Assembly: GCA_028287975.1 (NCBI GenBank) | Contig: JAQBOP010000270.1 | Location: forward strand, 1 to 54,614 | Source of the DNA: Mucilaginibacter sp. | GTDB lineage: Bacteria > Bacteroidota > Bacteroidia > Sphingobacteriales > Sphingobacteriaceae | Direction of reading: 5' to 3' | DNA: 54,614 nt | Shown here: positions 25,047 through 32,840 of the stretch, piece after piece | Numbering within the stretch: position 1 is the first letter of the stretch | How the letters are laid out: each line of letters starts with the position of its first letter | Made by a program: the position numbers and the translations under genes | Notes under the pieces: model-generated | Database searches by the model: none | The model's input: only the letters and a program-made list of their open reading frames with translations | Told to the model about the DNA's origin: nothing

Positions 25047-25661
25047 ATGCTTTTTGAGGATACGTACAGAACGATTGAAAACCCGTCTGAAGGCATTTTT
25101 CGCGACAGGGGAAGTAAGTTTTTGGGCTATGCCTATCCCATACAATCGGACAGCGAGGTCAGGGCTATAGTAGCTTCATTAAGATCAGAACATCCAAAGG
25201 CAAACCATCATTGCTGGGCCATGCGCTTAACCACTGACCGTTCAGTTTTTAAATTGAATGACGACGGCGAGCCACCCGGCACCGCAGGCAGACCAATTCT
25301 TAACACGTTGATATCTAAAGATCTTACTAATATTTTAGTGGTTGTGGTACGCTATTTTGGGGGTACATTGCTGGGCGTCCCCGGCCTGATCAACGCCTAT
25401 AAAATGGCGACAGAAGAAGCGCTTGCACATGCCGTAATTGTCGAGAAAACGGTGAATGATATTTATACCATCAGCTTTAACTACCTGCAAATGAATAACA
25501 TAATGCGCCTGATCAAAGATGCCGATCTGGCTATCCTCAATCAGCAGTTTGACAATGATTGCAGCATACAGGTGGCCATCCGTAAAATGCAGGTAAATAT
25601 GGTTTTAGATAAATTGCACAAGATTGAAGGTGTTAACGTAAGGTACGATCATAGTATTTAG
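25047..25661 (+). CDS. YigZ/IMPACT family protein
   Basis: A 204-residue member of the YigZ/IMPACT family. The start at 25047 (MLFEDTYRTIENPSEG) is preferred; an earlier Met at 25017 adds ten Phe-rich residues. Family features are FRDRGSKFLGYAYPI, KANHHCWAMRL, DDGEPPGTAGRPIL and VVVVRYFGGTLLGVPGLINAYKMA in the N-terminal domain, with a smaller alpha/beta domain at the end. Bacterial members are of uncertain role; the eukaryotic relative modulates GCN2. It sits 49 bases after the transporter gene. Confidence 0.88.
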   Translation: MLFEDTYRTIENPSEGIFRDRGSKFLGYAYPIQSDSEVRAIVASLRSEHPKANHHCWAMRLTTDRSVFKLNDDGEPPGTAGRPILNTLISKDLTNILVVVVRYFGGTLLGVPGLINAYKMATEEALAHAVIVEKTVNDIYTISFNYLQMNNIMRLIKDADLAILNQQFDNDCSIQVAIRKMQVNMVLDKLHKIEGVNVRYDHSI

Positions 25662-25666
25662 GAAAA

Positions 25667-25687
25667 AAATCACTTTAGAGGTGATTT
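25667..25687 (+). terminator. Weak hairpin after yigZ-type gene
   Basis: AAATCAC-tttagag-GTGATTT begins 5 bases after the stop. There is only a short T-rich tail (ACTCATTTTG), so it is a weak terminator at best. Confidence 0.35.
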
Positions 25688-25732
25688 ACTCATTTTGTTA
25701 AGTTGTTTATTTTTAATGTGTTAAGTCAAAAT

Positions 25733-25785
25733 GGTGATTCAAGTGATTCACTTTATAAAGTGAATCACCTACACTTTATAAAAGG
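25733..25785. promoter_or_regulatory. 26-bp perfect palindrome upstream of mgtE
   Basis: GTGATTCACTTTA followed by its exact complement occupies 25743-25768. A further GGTGATTC lies 10 bases to the left (25733-25740), and ACTTTATAAAAGG follows to the right. The half-site GTGATTCAC and the repeated ACTTTATAA suggest a dimeric-repressor operator or a strong cruciform. It ends 110 bases before mgtE. Confidence 0.5.
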
Positions 25786-25877
25786 TTGTAAGCTAAGGGG
25801 GCGCCGCTAAATTAAGGCTGAACAATCTCCCATTTTATTCCGTGTTTACAGCCATAAATGTTTAATTTAGTCGGGTT

Positions 25878-27236
25878 ATGCAATCTTTTGAAATAGATAA
25901 AACCGACCTGCTTCGCATTAAAACTGCGCTTGAAGGCGATGATGCTGAATTAGAGTTAGTTCTGAAAGAATATCATGCGTCTGAGATTGCCATATTGTTT
26001 GAAAGGCTTGAGCAGGAAGACAAGGAACGGATCATAAATATCCTGCCTACCGACGTAGCATCGGATGTATTTGCCGAAATGGACGAAGAGCATCGGCCGG
26101 GCGAGTTGTTGATTACCCTGGATCCTGAAAAACGGTCTGAAATAGTTGAAGAACTGGACTATGACGATGCGACCGACATTATCTCACAACTTGAAGAGCA
26201 CGAGCAGCAGGAGATTCTTGAAGATATTGACGAGGAAGATGCAAGTAGTATCCGCGCGCTTTTAAGTTACGATGAAAACACGGCAGGCGGTTTGATGAAC
26301 TCTGACCTGATCTGTGTAAATATAAATTCGGATAAGAAAGAAGCATTAGACGAGATCATCCGCCAGTCGGAAGAGATGGAGGAATTTTATACTATTTATG
26401 TGGTAGATGATGATAGTATTTTAAAAGGAGTAGTATCCATTAAAAACATTATAAAAGCACATGCCGACGTCAAGATCAAAGACATTTTCCAGGATGAGCC
26501 CGTATTTGTAAAGGCCGATCTTGACCAGGAAGAGGTAGCCAAACTGATCTCGCAATATAACTTAACGACGATACCCGTTGTAGACGATAATATGAAGTTG
26601 CTGGGTCGCATTACAGTTGATGATATTATTGACGTAATGGAGCAGGAGAGCACCGAGGATATGTTAAAGATCTCGGGTGTATCAGAGGACGAAGAACTGA
26701 GCGGTAACTGGAAAGAAGCGGTAAAAAGCCGTTTGCCATGGCTCATCATCAACTTAGCTACCGCTTACTTAGCTGCATCTATCATCAGGCATTTTGACTC
26801 GACCGTAGCGCAATTGCCACGCATTGCAGCTTATATGACCATTATTGCAGGTATGGGCGGCAACGCGGCCACGCAGGCATTAGCGGTAACAGTAAGGCGG
26901 ATCTCGTTAAGCGACCTGACAGACAGCCAGGCTTATAATACCGTTTTAAAAGAATTTTTGGTAGGCCTGTTAAACGGAGCAGCAAACGGGCTGGTGGTTT
27001 TTGGCATCGCGCTATTTTATGATGCAGACCCATTACTTGGGCTGGTTCTGTTTTTAGCTATGACCGGTAACCTGATTATCGCGGGGTTGACCGGCGCGAC
27101 TATTCCACTGATATTAAAGCGGGTAGGGATAGATCCTGCGGTCGCATCGTCGATCATAATAACAACGTTTACAGACTGCGCCGGCTTTTTATTGCCACTT
27201 TGGCTGGCAACCAATCTTTTATTACATCATCATTAA
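25878..27236 (+). CDS. mgtE: MgtE-type magnesium transporter
   Basis: A 452-residue Mg2+ channel. The acidic N-terminal domain (about 1-130) is followed by two CBS domains (about 135-255, first FYTIYVVDDDSILKGVVSI, second NLTTIPVVDDNMKLLGRI). Five membrane helices (about 280-450) contain the family segments ASIIRHFDSTV and GMGGNAATQALAVTVR. Magnesium binding between the N and CBS domains gates the pore in characterised members. bioB follows within 50 bases but has its own promoter-like box. No M-box leader was recognised; instead there is a perfect palindrome upstream. Confidence 0.93.
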   Translation: MQSFEIDKTDLLRIKTALEGDDAELELVLKEYHASEIAILFERLEQEDKERIINILPTDVASDVFAEMDEEHRPGELLITLDPEKRSEIVEELDYDDATDIISQLEEHEQQEILEDIDEEDASSIRALLSYDENTAGGLMNSDLICVNINSDKKEALDEIIRQSEEMEEFYTIYVVDDDSILKGVVSIKNIIKAHADVKIKDIFQDEPVFVKADLDQEEVAKLISQYNLTTIPVVDDNMKLLGRITVDDIIDVMEQESTEDMLKISGVSEDEELSGNWKEAVKSRLPWLIINLATAYLAASIIRHFDSTVAQLPRIAAYMTIIAGMGGNAATQALAVTVRRISLSDLTDSQAYNTVLKEFLVGLLNGAANGLVVFGIALFYDADPLLGLVLFLAMTGNLIIAGLTGATIPLILKRVGIDPAVASSIIITTFTDCAGFLLPLWLATNLLLHHH

Positions 27237-27263
27237 TTGTACTAAGCTTTTATTATAAATTTG
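27237..27263 (+). promoter_or_regulatory. Promoter candidate for bioB
   Basis: TTG at 27237-27239 and TAAATTTG at 27256-27263 fit the Bacteroidota pattern TTG..TAnnTTTG, with a slightly short spacer of 16 bases. The box lies 20 bases before the chosen bioB start. Confidence 0.45.
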
Positions 27264-27283
27264 AACCTTCAAAACTGATCAAT

Positions 27284-28297
27284 ATGGCAGAAGTAAGATA
27301 CAACTGGACAAAAGAAGAAATTACCGATATATATAACACCCCGTTGCTTGACCTGGTTTATCAGGCGGCAAGCATTCATCGCGAAAATAAAGACTATGCC
27401 GAAGTGCAGATCAGCTCGCTGATCTCGATCAAAACCGGAGGATGCCCGGAGGATTGCGCTTATTGCCCGCAAGCCGCGCGTTACAATACCGGCGTTGATG
27501 TGCATGCCATTATGCCGAAGGAAGAAGTGATAGCTGTGGCCCAAAAAGCTAAAAACGGCGGCGCTTCACGGCTTTGTATGGGCGCCGCATGGCGCGAGGT
27601 CCGCGATAACCGCGATTTTGATAAAGTAATTGACATGGTAAAAGCTGTAAACGCCATGGATATGGAGGTTTGCTGTACTCTTGGTATGCTTACCGAAAGC
27701 CAGGCACAACGCTTAGCCGATGCCGGTTTATATGCTTACAACCACAACTTAGATACATCCGAAGACGACTATAAAAGAATTATTACTACCCGTACGTACG
27801 ACGATCGTTTGCAAACACTTGAGCATGTGCGTAAGGCAAAGATCTCTGTTTGCAGCGGTGGTATCATCGGTTTAGGTGAAACAACTGCCGACCGCATTTC
27901 GATGCTGAAAACCTTATCTAACTTACCGCAACATCCAGAGTCAGTTCCGATTAACGCTTTGGTGCCGGTTAAAGGTACTCCGCTGGCAGATCAGCCCCGT
28001 GTTTCTGTTTGGGATATGGTAAGGATGATAGCTACAACGCGTATCATCATGCCGAAAACTGTTGTGCGGTTATCAGCAGGCCGCACAGAAATGAGCGTTG
28101 TGGAGCAGGCATTTTGCTTTATGGCAGGTGCTAACTCCATCTTCGCCGGCGAGAAACTGTTAACCACACCAAACCCATCATTTGATGATGATATGGCCAT
28201 GTTTGAGCTGCTGGGCCTAACTCCACGCAAAGCCTTTAAAAATGGACGCCCTGAAATAAAGGAGATAAAAGAAATGAGTATTAATGAGGTGATTTAA
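27284..28297 (+). CDS. bioB: Biotin synthase
   Basis: A 337-residue radical SAM enzyme that inserts sulfur into dethiobiotin. The start at 27284 (MAEVRYNWTKEEITD) matches family length; longer frames overlap mgtE. The CxxxCxxC cluster motif is in GGCPEDCAYCPQ near 46-57. Further family segments are LCMGAAWREVRDNRDF, VCCTLGMLTESQ, YNHNLDTSEDDY, CSGGIIGLGE and INALVPVKGTPL. The Cys residues and Arg that hold the [2Fe-2S] cluster are conserved in style. No other biotin gene is adjacent, so it is a lone bioB. Confidence 0.95.
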   Translation: MAEVRYNWTKEEITDIYNTPLLDLVYQAASIHRENKDYAEVQISSLISIKTGGCPEDCAYCPQAARYNTGVDVHAIMPKEEVIAVAQKAKNGGASRLCMGAAWREVRDNRDFDKVIDMVKAVNAMDMEVCCTLGMLTESQAQRLADAGLYAYNHNLDTSEDDYKRIITTRTYDDRLQTLEHVRKAKISVCSGGIIGLGETTADRISMLKTLSNLPQHPESVPINALVPVKGTPLADQPRVSVWDMVRMIATTRIIMPKTVVRLSAGRTEMSVVEQAFCFMAGANSIFAGEKLLTTPNPSFDDDMAMFELLGLTPRKAFKNGRPEIKEIKEMSINEVI

Positions 28298-28307
28298 TCA
28301 TCATATT

Positions 28308-28496
28308 ATGAAGAGGATTAAAATAAATACTACTTGGGAAGAGGATGAGGAAGAAAGACGGCAATTTTTTGCCGGGCTTTCTTATTCGGAACGGTTGAGG
28401 TATTTTTTTAAGTTAAGAAATATGACCAATTTTCATAAAAAGGTGTATCCTAAAGGGAAAGTATTTAAAATATATCACTCACATAATGTCGCTTGA
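28308..28496 (+). CDS. Small partner of nucleotidyltransferase cassette, 62 aa
   Basis: A 62-residue basic protein. The N-terminus is acidic (TTWEEDEEERRQFF), the middle is a predicted helix (LSYSERLRYFFKLRNM) and the end is Lys-rich (KKVYPKGKVFKIYH). It is not recognised as a named family. It starts 10 bases after bioB and overlaps the following nucleotidyltransferase gene by 11 bases, which implies coupled translation. The arrangement resembles the small first gene of antitoxin/toxin pairs. Confidence 0.6.
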   Translation: MKRIKINTTWEEDEEERRQFFAGLSYSERLRYFFKLRNMTNFHKKVYPKGKVFKIYHSHNVA

Positions 28497-28965
28497 TATT
28501 GCCGATGAGTTTTTTTTAGCATTTATTTCTGCACTACAGCGGCATGAAGTAAGATATATGCTTATCGGAGGAATGGCTGTGAATTTTCATGGAGTAATTC
28601 GCAATACTCAGGATATGGATATTTGGCTTGCGCCGACAAATAATAATAGAGATCGGTTCTATTATGTGTTGCTTGATTTGGGTTATACCGAAAAAGAAGT
28701 ATCGGATTACAAAAACGAAGATTTTACCACCTTTTTCAAATGTTCCATTGGTGAGCAACCTCATACCATCGATTGTTTGACCTTTGTGCATCACAACGTA
28801 GATTTTGATCAGGCAGAAAAGTGCATGATAATTCATGATATAGGAGAGGGCATCATACTTAATGTTGTCAACTACGATTTCTTGCGCAAAATGAAAATAT
28901 TGACTCATCGCCCACAAGATTGGGCTGACGTGGCTCGCTTGGACGAATTAAATAAGAAAAGTTAA
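28486..28965 (+). CDS. Nucleotidyltransferase (AbiEii/DUF6036-like)
   Basis: A 159-residue nucleotidyltransferase fold protein. The motif GGMAVNFHGVIRNTQDMDIW (Gly28-Gly29, then Asp43 and Asp45) is the usual GG...DxD site that binds nucleotide and metal. The rest (LDLGYTEKEV, FFKCSIGEQPHTIDCL) fits the AbiEii-like and DUF6036-like group, many of which are toxins or modifying enzymes of toxin-antitoxin and abortive-infection pairs. With the overlapping upstream small gene it forms a two-gene cassette, but toxin activity is only inferred. Confidence 0.75.
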   Translation: MSLDIADEFFLAFISALQRHEVRYMLIGGMAVNFHGVIRNTQDMDIWLAPTNNNRDRFYYVLLDLGYTEKEVSDYKNEDFTTFFKCSIGEQPHTIDCLTFVHHNVDFDQAEKCMIIHDIGEGIILNVVNYDFLRKMKILTHRPQDWADVARLDELNKKS

Positions 28966-28967
28966 GC

Positions 28968-29846
28968 TTATACCTTCGCCCCCAACCAAAACCGCCAAGC
29001 CCAGCGGGTTAAAGTGTTGAAACCTTTCCAACTCTCAACAAACTCAATAATATCGTCAAGACATTTATCGGCAAATTTTTGCTTGAAGTTTTTTGAAGCG
29101 AGTTTGTAGGCTTCATTGGGATTTTCAAGGCCGATGCGCTCATATATTTCGCGCTTTACATACATGGTACGAACAAACAGGATATTGAACAGGATAACAT
29201 AGCTATATAGTGTCCGCTTGACATATCCTGCCTTTGCAGAATAGGTTTTTAACAAACTTTTGGTAAATAGTATATGCCGGCCTTCTTCAATATTATGTAG
29301 GTCGAACATTTTTTTGAGTACCGGGTAAATATTAGGCGATTTGCGGGCGTGGTTGCCATAAACGTCTGTCACCAACTCTACAGATACACTCCCCATAAAC
29401 AGGTAATCGGCAGGTAAATATTTGTTGCTAAACTCGCCGAAAAACTTATGCGCGCGGCTTTGTTTGATGGGCTTGCCGCCTAATTTTGCAATTGCCTGCG
29501 CAAACATTTCCTGGTGCCTGAATTCCTCTATCAGCTCGCGCAACAAAAACTGATGTTCCACATTATCAGCCGGTAAGGTAATGAGGTGGCGGGTCATGAA
29601 TACACAAAACAGGCATTCTCCCCATGCGTAGGATGCAATAACCTGCACCAATTCGTGCCTGCCCAGTTCAAGCTTTTGGGTTTGGGTGAGCGTGTCGTAA
29701 ATCTCAAGGCCCTGCAGGGATGTTAATATTTCGGGCAAAAAGATATCATCTGGTTCAGGTTCCAATTGCCAGGGGATGTACGTCTCAGGCATCAGAGGGC
29801 GTTCCCTGCTGATCTTTATTAACCGCTCTATTTCCTTAACATCCAT
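28968..29846 (-). CDS. AurF-like diiron oxygenase / ferritin-like protein
   Basis: A 292-residue all-helical protein, probably of the AurF-type diiron oxygenase family. Two carboxylate/His clusters that could hold a diiron centre are visible: RELIEEFRHQEMFAQAIAKL near 103-122 and LHNIEEGRHILFTKSLL near 188-204. A further Glu lies in SVSVELVTDVYG between them. AurF-type enzymes oxidise aromatic amines, but members in other bacteria include poorly known hydrolases and oxygenases. No biosynthetic cluster is adjacent, so the substrate is open. It converges on the nucleotidyltransferase cassette with a 2-base gap. Confidence 0.62.
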   Translation of the reverse strand: MDVKEIERLIKISRERPLMPETYIPWQLEPEPDDIFLPEILTSLQGLEIYDTLTQTQKLELGRHELVQVIASYAWGECLFCVFMTRHLITLPADNVEHQFLLRELIEEFRHQEMFAQAIAKLGGKPIKQSRAHKFFGEFSNKYLPADYLFMGSVSVELVTDVYGNHARKSPNIYPVLKKMFDLHNIEEGRHILFTKSLLKTYSAKAGYVKRTLYSYVILFNILFVRTMYVKREIYERIGLENPNEAYKLASKNFKQKFADKCLDDIIEFVESWKGFNTLTRWAWRFWLGAKV

Positions 29847-29946
29847 ACAATAAAGATACGTGGTATTTGGGCAAAACGTTGCTCGTTTGTTGTTGATTAT
29901 TGCAGAAACGCGTCACTTTCCGTCAGTTTTTTGCACATAAATGCAG

Positions 29947-30360
29947 TTATTCTGCAATGATCTTCACATCAATATTACCACGTGTTGCTTTCGAGTACGG
30001 ACAACCCTTGTGCGCTGCATCTGCAATTTTTTGCGCTTGCGCTATCGGTATGCCGGGTATGTGTACATGCAACTCTGCGGATAGCGCATAACTGGTTTCG
30101 CTTTCCTGGTTGAAGCCGATATGCACGTCGACGGTCGCTTCGCTGACATCAACGCCGTCTCTTTTACCAACGGAGCCGATAGCGCTTAAATAACAACTTC
30201 CCCAGGCACCGGCAAATAACAGTTCGGGATTGGCATAGCCATCCACGCCGCCCATAGCTTTAGGAGCGCGCAGATCCATGTCTATAATTCCTTCTGATGA
30301 TTTGATATGACCATCGCGGCCGCCCTTTGCGGTAACAATGGCGGTATATAATTTTTTCAT
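29947..30360 (-). CDS. ohr: Organic hydroperoxide resistance protein (OsmC/Ohr family)
   Basis: A 137-residue Ohr that reduces organic peroxides with a reactive Cys pair. The peroxidatic Cys56 is in AGAWGSCYLSAI and the resolving Cys120 in KGCPYSKATRGN. The N-terminal LYTAIVTAKGGRDGH and NPELLFAGA are typical. It is most like Ohr rather than OsmC because of the spacing of the two Cys and the PYSKATRGN tail. No MarR-type OhrR gene is adjacent. It shares the minus strand with the diiron protein but is 100 bases away. Confidence 0.93.
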   Translation of the reverse strand: MKKLYTAIVTAKGGRDGHIKSSEGIIDMDLRAPKAMGGVDGYANPELLFAGAWGSCYLSAIGSVGKRDGVDVSEATVDVHIGFNQESETSYALSAELHVHIPGIPIAQAQKIADAAHKGCPYSKATRGNIDVKIIAE

Positions 30361-30745
30361 GGTTGATAGTTTGTCTTTTTATAACCCTGCATATAAAATA
30401 ATGTTTGGTAGAATGCTTGTAGCCGGGTTTGATACGCTCAATAATTTTGATGAGACGAGCTAAACAATTTTTTAATCCCCGCAGGAATAAATTATATTTA
30501 TGCAGATGGAATAACAGAGAAAATTTAGCAAAAAGTAAATTTTACGCTTTTTTTGACTTTTACTTTTTTTAAAAATTAACTGTCTGTGTTGAGAAGTACA
30601 AATGTTAATAAGTACGATCAAAAGAATAGGCAGCATAATAAAAGTAATTGAAGAATGAATGTAAACTTCTGTTTATGTGTTATAAAGCATTTGTGGGCCT
30701 TATGAAATAAAATGTTAATAACTATTGATTTAATGTTAACAAACC
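30361..30745. other. Gene-free AT-rich stretch upstream of ohr and RNA copy 1
   Basis: This 385-base stretch holds no convincing gene. It should contain the leftward ohr promoter near its left end. A hairpin-like AAAAGTAAATTTTACGCTTT segment lies near 30532. The right end is AT-rich and leads into the putative RNA promoter. Confidence 0.6.
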
Positions 30746-30788
30746 GTTAATAAAAACCAGCAAAAATATTTTGGAAATCGGCATGATG
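30746..30788 (+). promoter_or_regulatory. Conserved leader upstream of RNA copy 1
   Basis: GTTAATAAAAA (30746-30756) and AAATATTTTG are conserved with 32798-32840 at exactly the same spacing. They probably are the promoter; TATTTTG approximates the Bacteroidota -7 box. Homology between the two copies begins here. Confidence 0.45.
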
Positions 30789-31151
30789 TCCCGATATTGA
30801 AATCATCAAGAACGACGTACTTTGACAGCCTTACAGGAATAACAAAAATTGAATCGGGCAAATCTTCGGAAGCGCTAAAGATCAAGGGAAAGCCTGAATT
30901 GCACAAAACAGAAACAGCGCAAGCAACAGAAACGCAGTGTTAATTAAACGGGCATTATCAGAAACTGTTAATTTTTACGGAGAGCGACAGCAGAACATAA
31001 TGACTTTGAAGTAACCGGAACCCGCGAGGAGGAAGGCAAGATCGAGTCGGTCATTTTACACAAAACTTGATGCTTTACGCCAGACTACGGTCAGGCATAG
31101 AGTTGAAAACGGGAGATCAAATCGAAAGACGCGGCTCCCGTTTTTGTTTTT
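30789..31151 (+). ncRNA. Putative structured RNA, copy 1
   Basis: An RNA-like unit of about 360 nt that is repeated at 32841-33206 with the same order of blocks. Features: CCCGAT (30790-30795) complementary to ATCGGG (30853-30858); a cUUCGg-type loop in CTTCGGAAG; GC-GCAA-GC; AATGAC (30999-31004) complementary to GTCATT (31050-31055); inside this, CC-GCGA-GG, a GNRA-capped hairpin; and a terminator hairpin at the end. It lacks the hallmarks of tmRNA, RNase P RNA and 6S RNA. The conserved terminator and structure-preserving changes in copy 2 favour a functional transcript. The class is not recognised and its role is unknown. An open frame of 48 codons runs inside it (30797-30943). Confidence 0.65.
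30797..30943 (+). CDS. Possible 48-codon ORF inside RNA copy 1
   Basis: From TTG, the frame runs 48 codons to TAA and ends ATETQC. The equivalent frame in copy 2 has identical length, 12 mismatches and no indels; 5 of the changes are silent. There is no ATG and no clear ribosome binding site. It may be chance within a conserved RNA. Confidence 0.2.
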   Translation: MKSSRTTYFDSLTGITKIESGKSSEALKIKGKPELHKTETAQATETQC

Positions 31152-31152
31152 A
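31109..31152 (+). terminator. Terminator of RNA copy 1
   Basis: ACGGGAG pairs with CTCCCGT across a 19-base loop and is followed by TTTTTGTTTTT. The same stem and tail end copy 2 at 33162-33207. Confidence 0.85.
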
Positions 31153-31315
31153 CTACTCATGCCGAATTTATGCCGGCATCCCACACGCTTAGTAAATTCC
31201 GCTAAAAAGCGATACTAATATTTTCCTGTTTGATACTATCCCGGTTAGACACCAATGCATTTTTTTTATAATTTGCGCCGCATTTAATGCATAGTCTGTA
31301 TATCCAATTTTATTA

Positions 31316-32422
31316 ATGAATAATAATGAGCTGGCCACCAAGCCGCACTACCCCATATTAGACGGCCTTCGCGGTGTCGCGGCCATCATCGTTGTAACAT
31401 TTCACCTGTGCGAGCCATTGTCAACCAGTAATTTAGATAAACTTGTTAATCACGGTTACCTGGCTGTCGACTTTTTCTTTTTATTATCAGGTTTTGTGAT
31501 GGGCTATGCTTATGACGACCGCTGGCATAAAATGACAGTCGGCAGTTTTTTCAGACGCCGTATTGAACGTCTTCAACCAATGGTGGTTTTAGGGATGACC
31601 ATGGGCGCTATCGGGTTCTATTTTACGGATTCTACGCTATGGCCGCTCATTCATACTATCCCTGCCTGGAAGATGCTGCTGGTGCTGCTGATCGGTTATA
31701 CTATCCTGCCTGTGCCATTATCGCTTGATATACGTGGCTGGGAAGAGATGCACCCCCTGAATAGCGTGGGGTGGTCATTGTTCTTTGAGTACATTGCCAA
31801 TATTCTTTATGCTGTCTGGATCAGGAAATTTTCCAAAACGGCATTGTGTATCTTAGTCGGCATCGCTGCTATCGTGCTGGCACACCTGGCAATCACAAAC
31901 GGCGACGTTAGTGGTGGCTGGACACTGAATGTGCCACAGGTACGCATTGGGCTCACCCGTGTAATGTACCCTTTTTTTGCAGGCCTGTTACTGTCGCGTT
32001 TAGCAAAGCCGACCCAAATTAAAAACGCCTTTTTATGGTGCAGCCTTTTAATAGTTATTATACTTTATATGCCGCGGATTGGCGGTGCCGGGCATCTTTG
32101 GATGAACGGCATCTATGAATCTGTTTGTATCATCATCGTTTTCCCACTTATCGTCTACATCGGCGCAAGCGGCGTAATGAAAACGCAAAGAGAGAACAGG
32201 ATTTGCAAATTTTTAGGTGAGATATCCTATCCGCTTTACCTGGTACATTATCCGCTGGTTTATTTTTACGTCGCCTGGATCAGCAACCATAAAGGCGTAA
32301 CCATTGTGCAGGTGTGGCCTTACGCGTTACTTGTTTTCACAGGAGCCATTGTTTTGGCCTATGCCGCATTGAAATGGTATGATGAGCCGGTTAGGAAATG
32401 GTTGCGGAAAAAGCTCGGGTAG
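31316..32422 (+). CDS. Acyltransferase-3 (OatA-like) membrane protein
   Basis: A 368-residue integral membrane acyltransferase with about ten helices. The family N-terminus YPILDGLRGVAAIIVVTFHL carries the conserved Arg and His (near residues 19 and 31), and SGFVMGYAYDDRW, RRRIERLQPM and the late FLGEISYPLYLVHYPL motif are all present. Such proteins O-acetylate or acylate surface polysaccharides, peptidoglycan, antibiotics or lipids. No extracellular SGNH domain is attached. It is the only gene between the two putative structured RNAs, and it starts 164 bases after the terminator of copy 1. Confidence 0.88.
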   Translation: MNNNELATKPHYPILDGLRGVAAIIVVTFHLCEPLSTSNLDKLVNHGYLAVDFFFLLSGFVMGYAYDDRWHKMTVGSFFRRRIERLQPMVVLGMTMGAIGFYFTDSTLWPLIHTIPAWKMLLVLLIGYTILPVPLSLDIRGWEEMHPLNSVGWSLFFEYIANILYAVWIRKFSKTALCILVGIAAIVLAHLAITNGDVSGGWTLNVPQVRIGLTRVMYPFFAGLLLSRLAKPTQIKNAFLWCSLLIVIILYMPRIGGAGHLWMNGIYESVCIIIVFPLIVYIGASGVMKTQRENRICKFLGEISYPLYLVHYPLVYFYVAWISNHKGVTIVQVWPYALLVFTGAIVLAYAALKWYDEPVRKWLRKKLG

Positions 32423-32797
32423 GATCGGAATGAATTACTTGGGTGTCACCCTGAGGCACTCGAAGGGTGAGCGTAAGGCCTTTCCACGCATGCTTCGAGC
32501 GCCTCAGCATGACACCCGTCACACTATCGATTTGGTTTGTAAATCAGCTAACAAACAGGCGCCAATTTTATAATAAATCCGTCCAAAACCATTTTCTACG
32601 CGTTTTCCACCCCGCAAAAATTCAAAAATAGCTTATCAACTGTGAATAAGCCGGTTGTGAATAACCCCAAAATCAGGATGAGTCATTAATCCATTGATTT
32701 ATAATGTCCTGTGTGAAATGGCATTTGTTTAAATAAAATCCCGACGATAAAGTCTAAATCAAAGTGTTTAAAACCATTCTTTTTCTGTTCAAAACAG
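32423..32797. other. Intergenic stretch with repeat and hairpin
   Basis: This 375-base stretch contains the palindromic repeat at 32441-32517 and a small hairpin GCTTAT..ATAAGC near 32632-32652. The rest is AT-rich and has no convincing gene. Confidence 0.6.
32441..32517. repeat. Interspersed palindromic repeat, GGGTGTCACCCTGAGGC type
   Basis: GGGTGTCACCCTGAGGCACT, then CGAAG, pairs with CTTCGAGCGCCTCAGCATGA, then CACCC. It directly follows the acyltransferase stop. A plus-strand frame of 64 codons crossing it is an artefact of the repeat. Confidence 0.8.
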
Positions 32798-32840
32798 GTT
32801 AATAAAAATCATTAAAAATATTTTGCAAATCAGGCAGTTG
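32798..32840 (+). promoter_or_regulatory. Conserved leader upstream of RNA copy 2
   Basis: GTTAATAAAAA (32798-32808) and AAATATTTTG match the leader of copy 1 at the same spacing, a constant offset of 2052 bases. It probably holds the promoter. Confidence 0.45.

Noticed and set aside
32379-32573. A 64-codon plus-strand frame
   Set aside because: It overlaps the 3' end of the acyltransferase gene and then reads through the repeat at 32441-32517.
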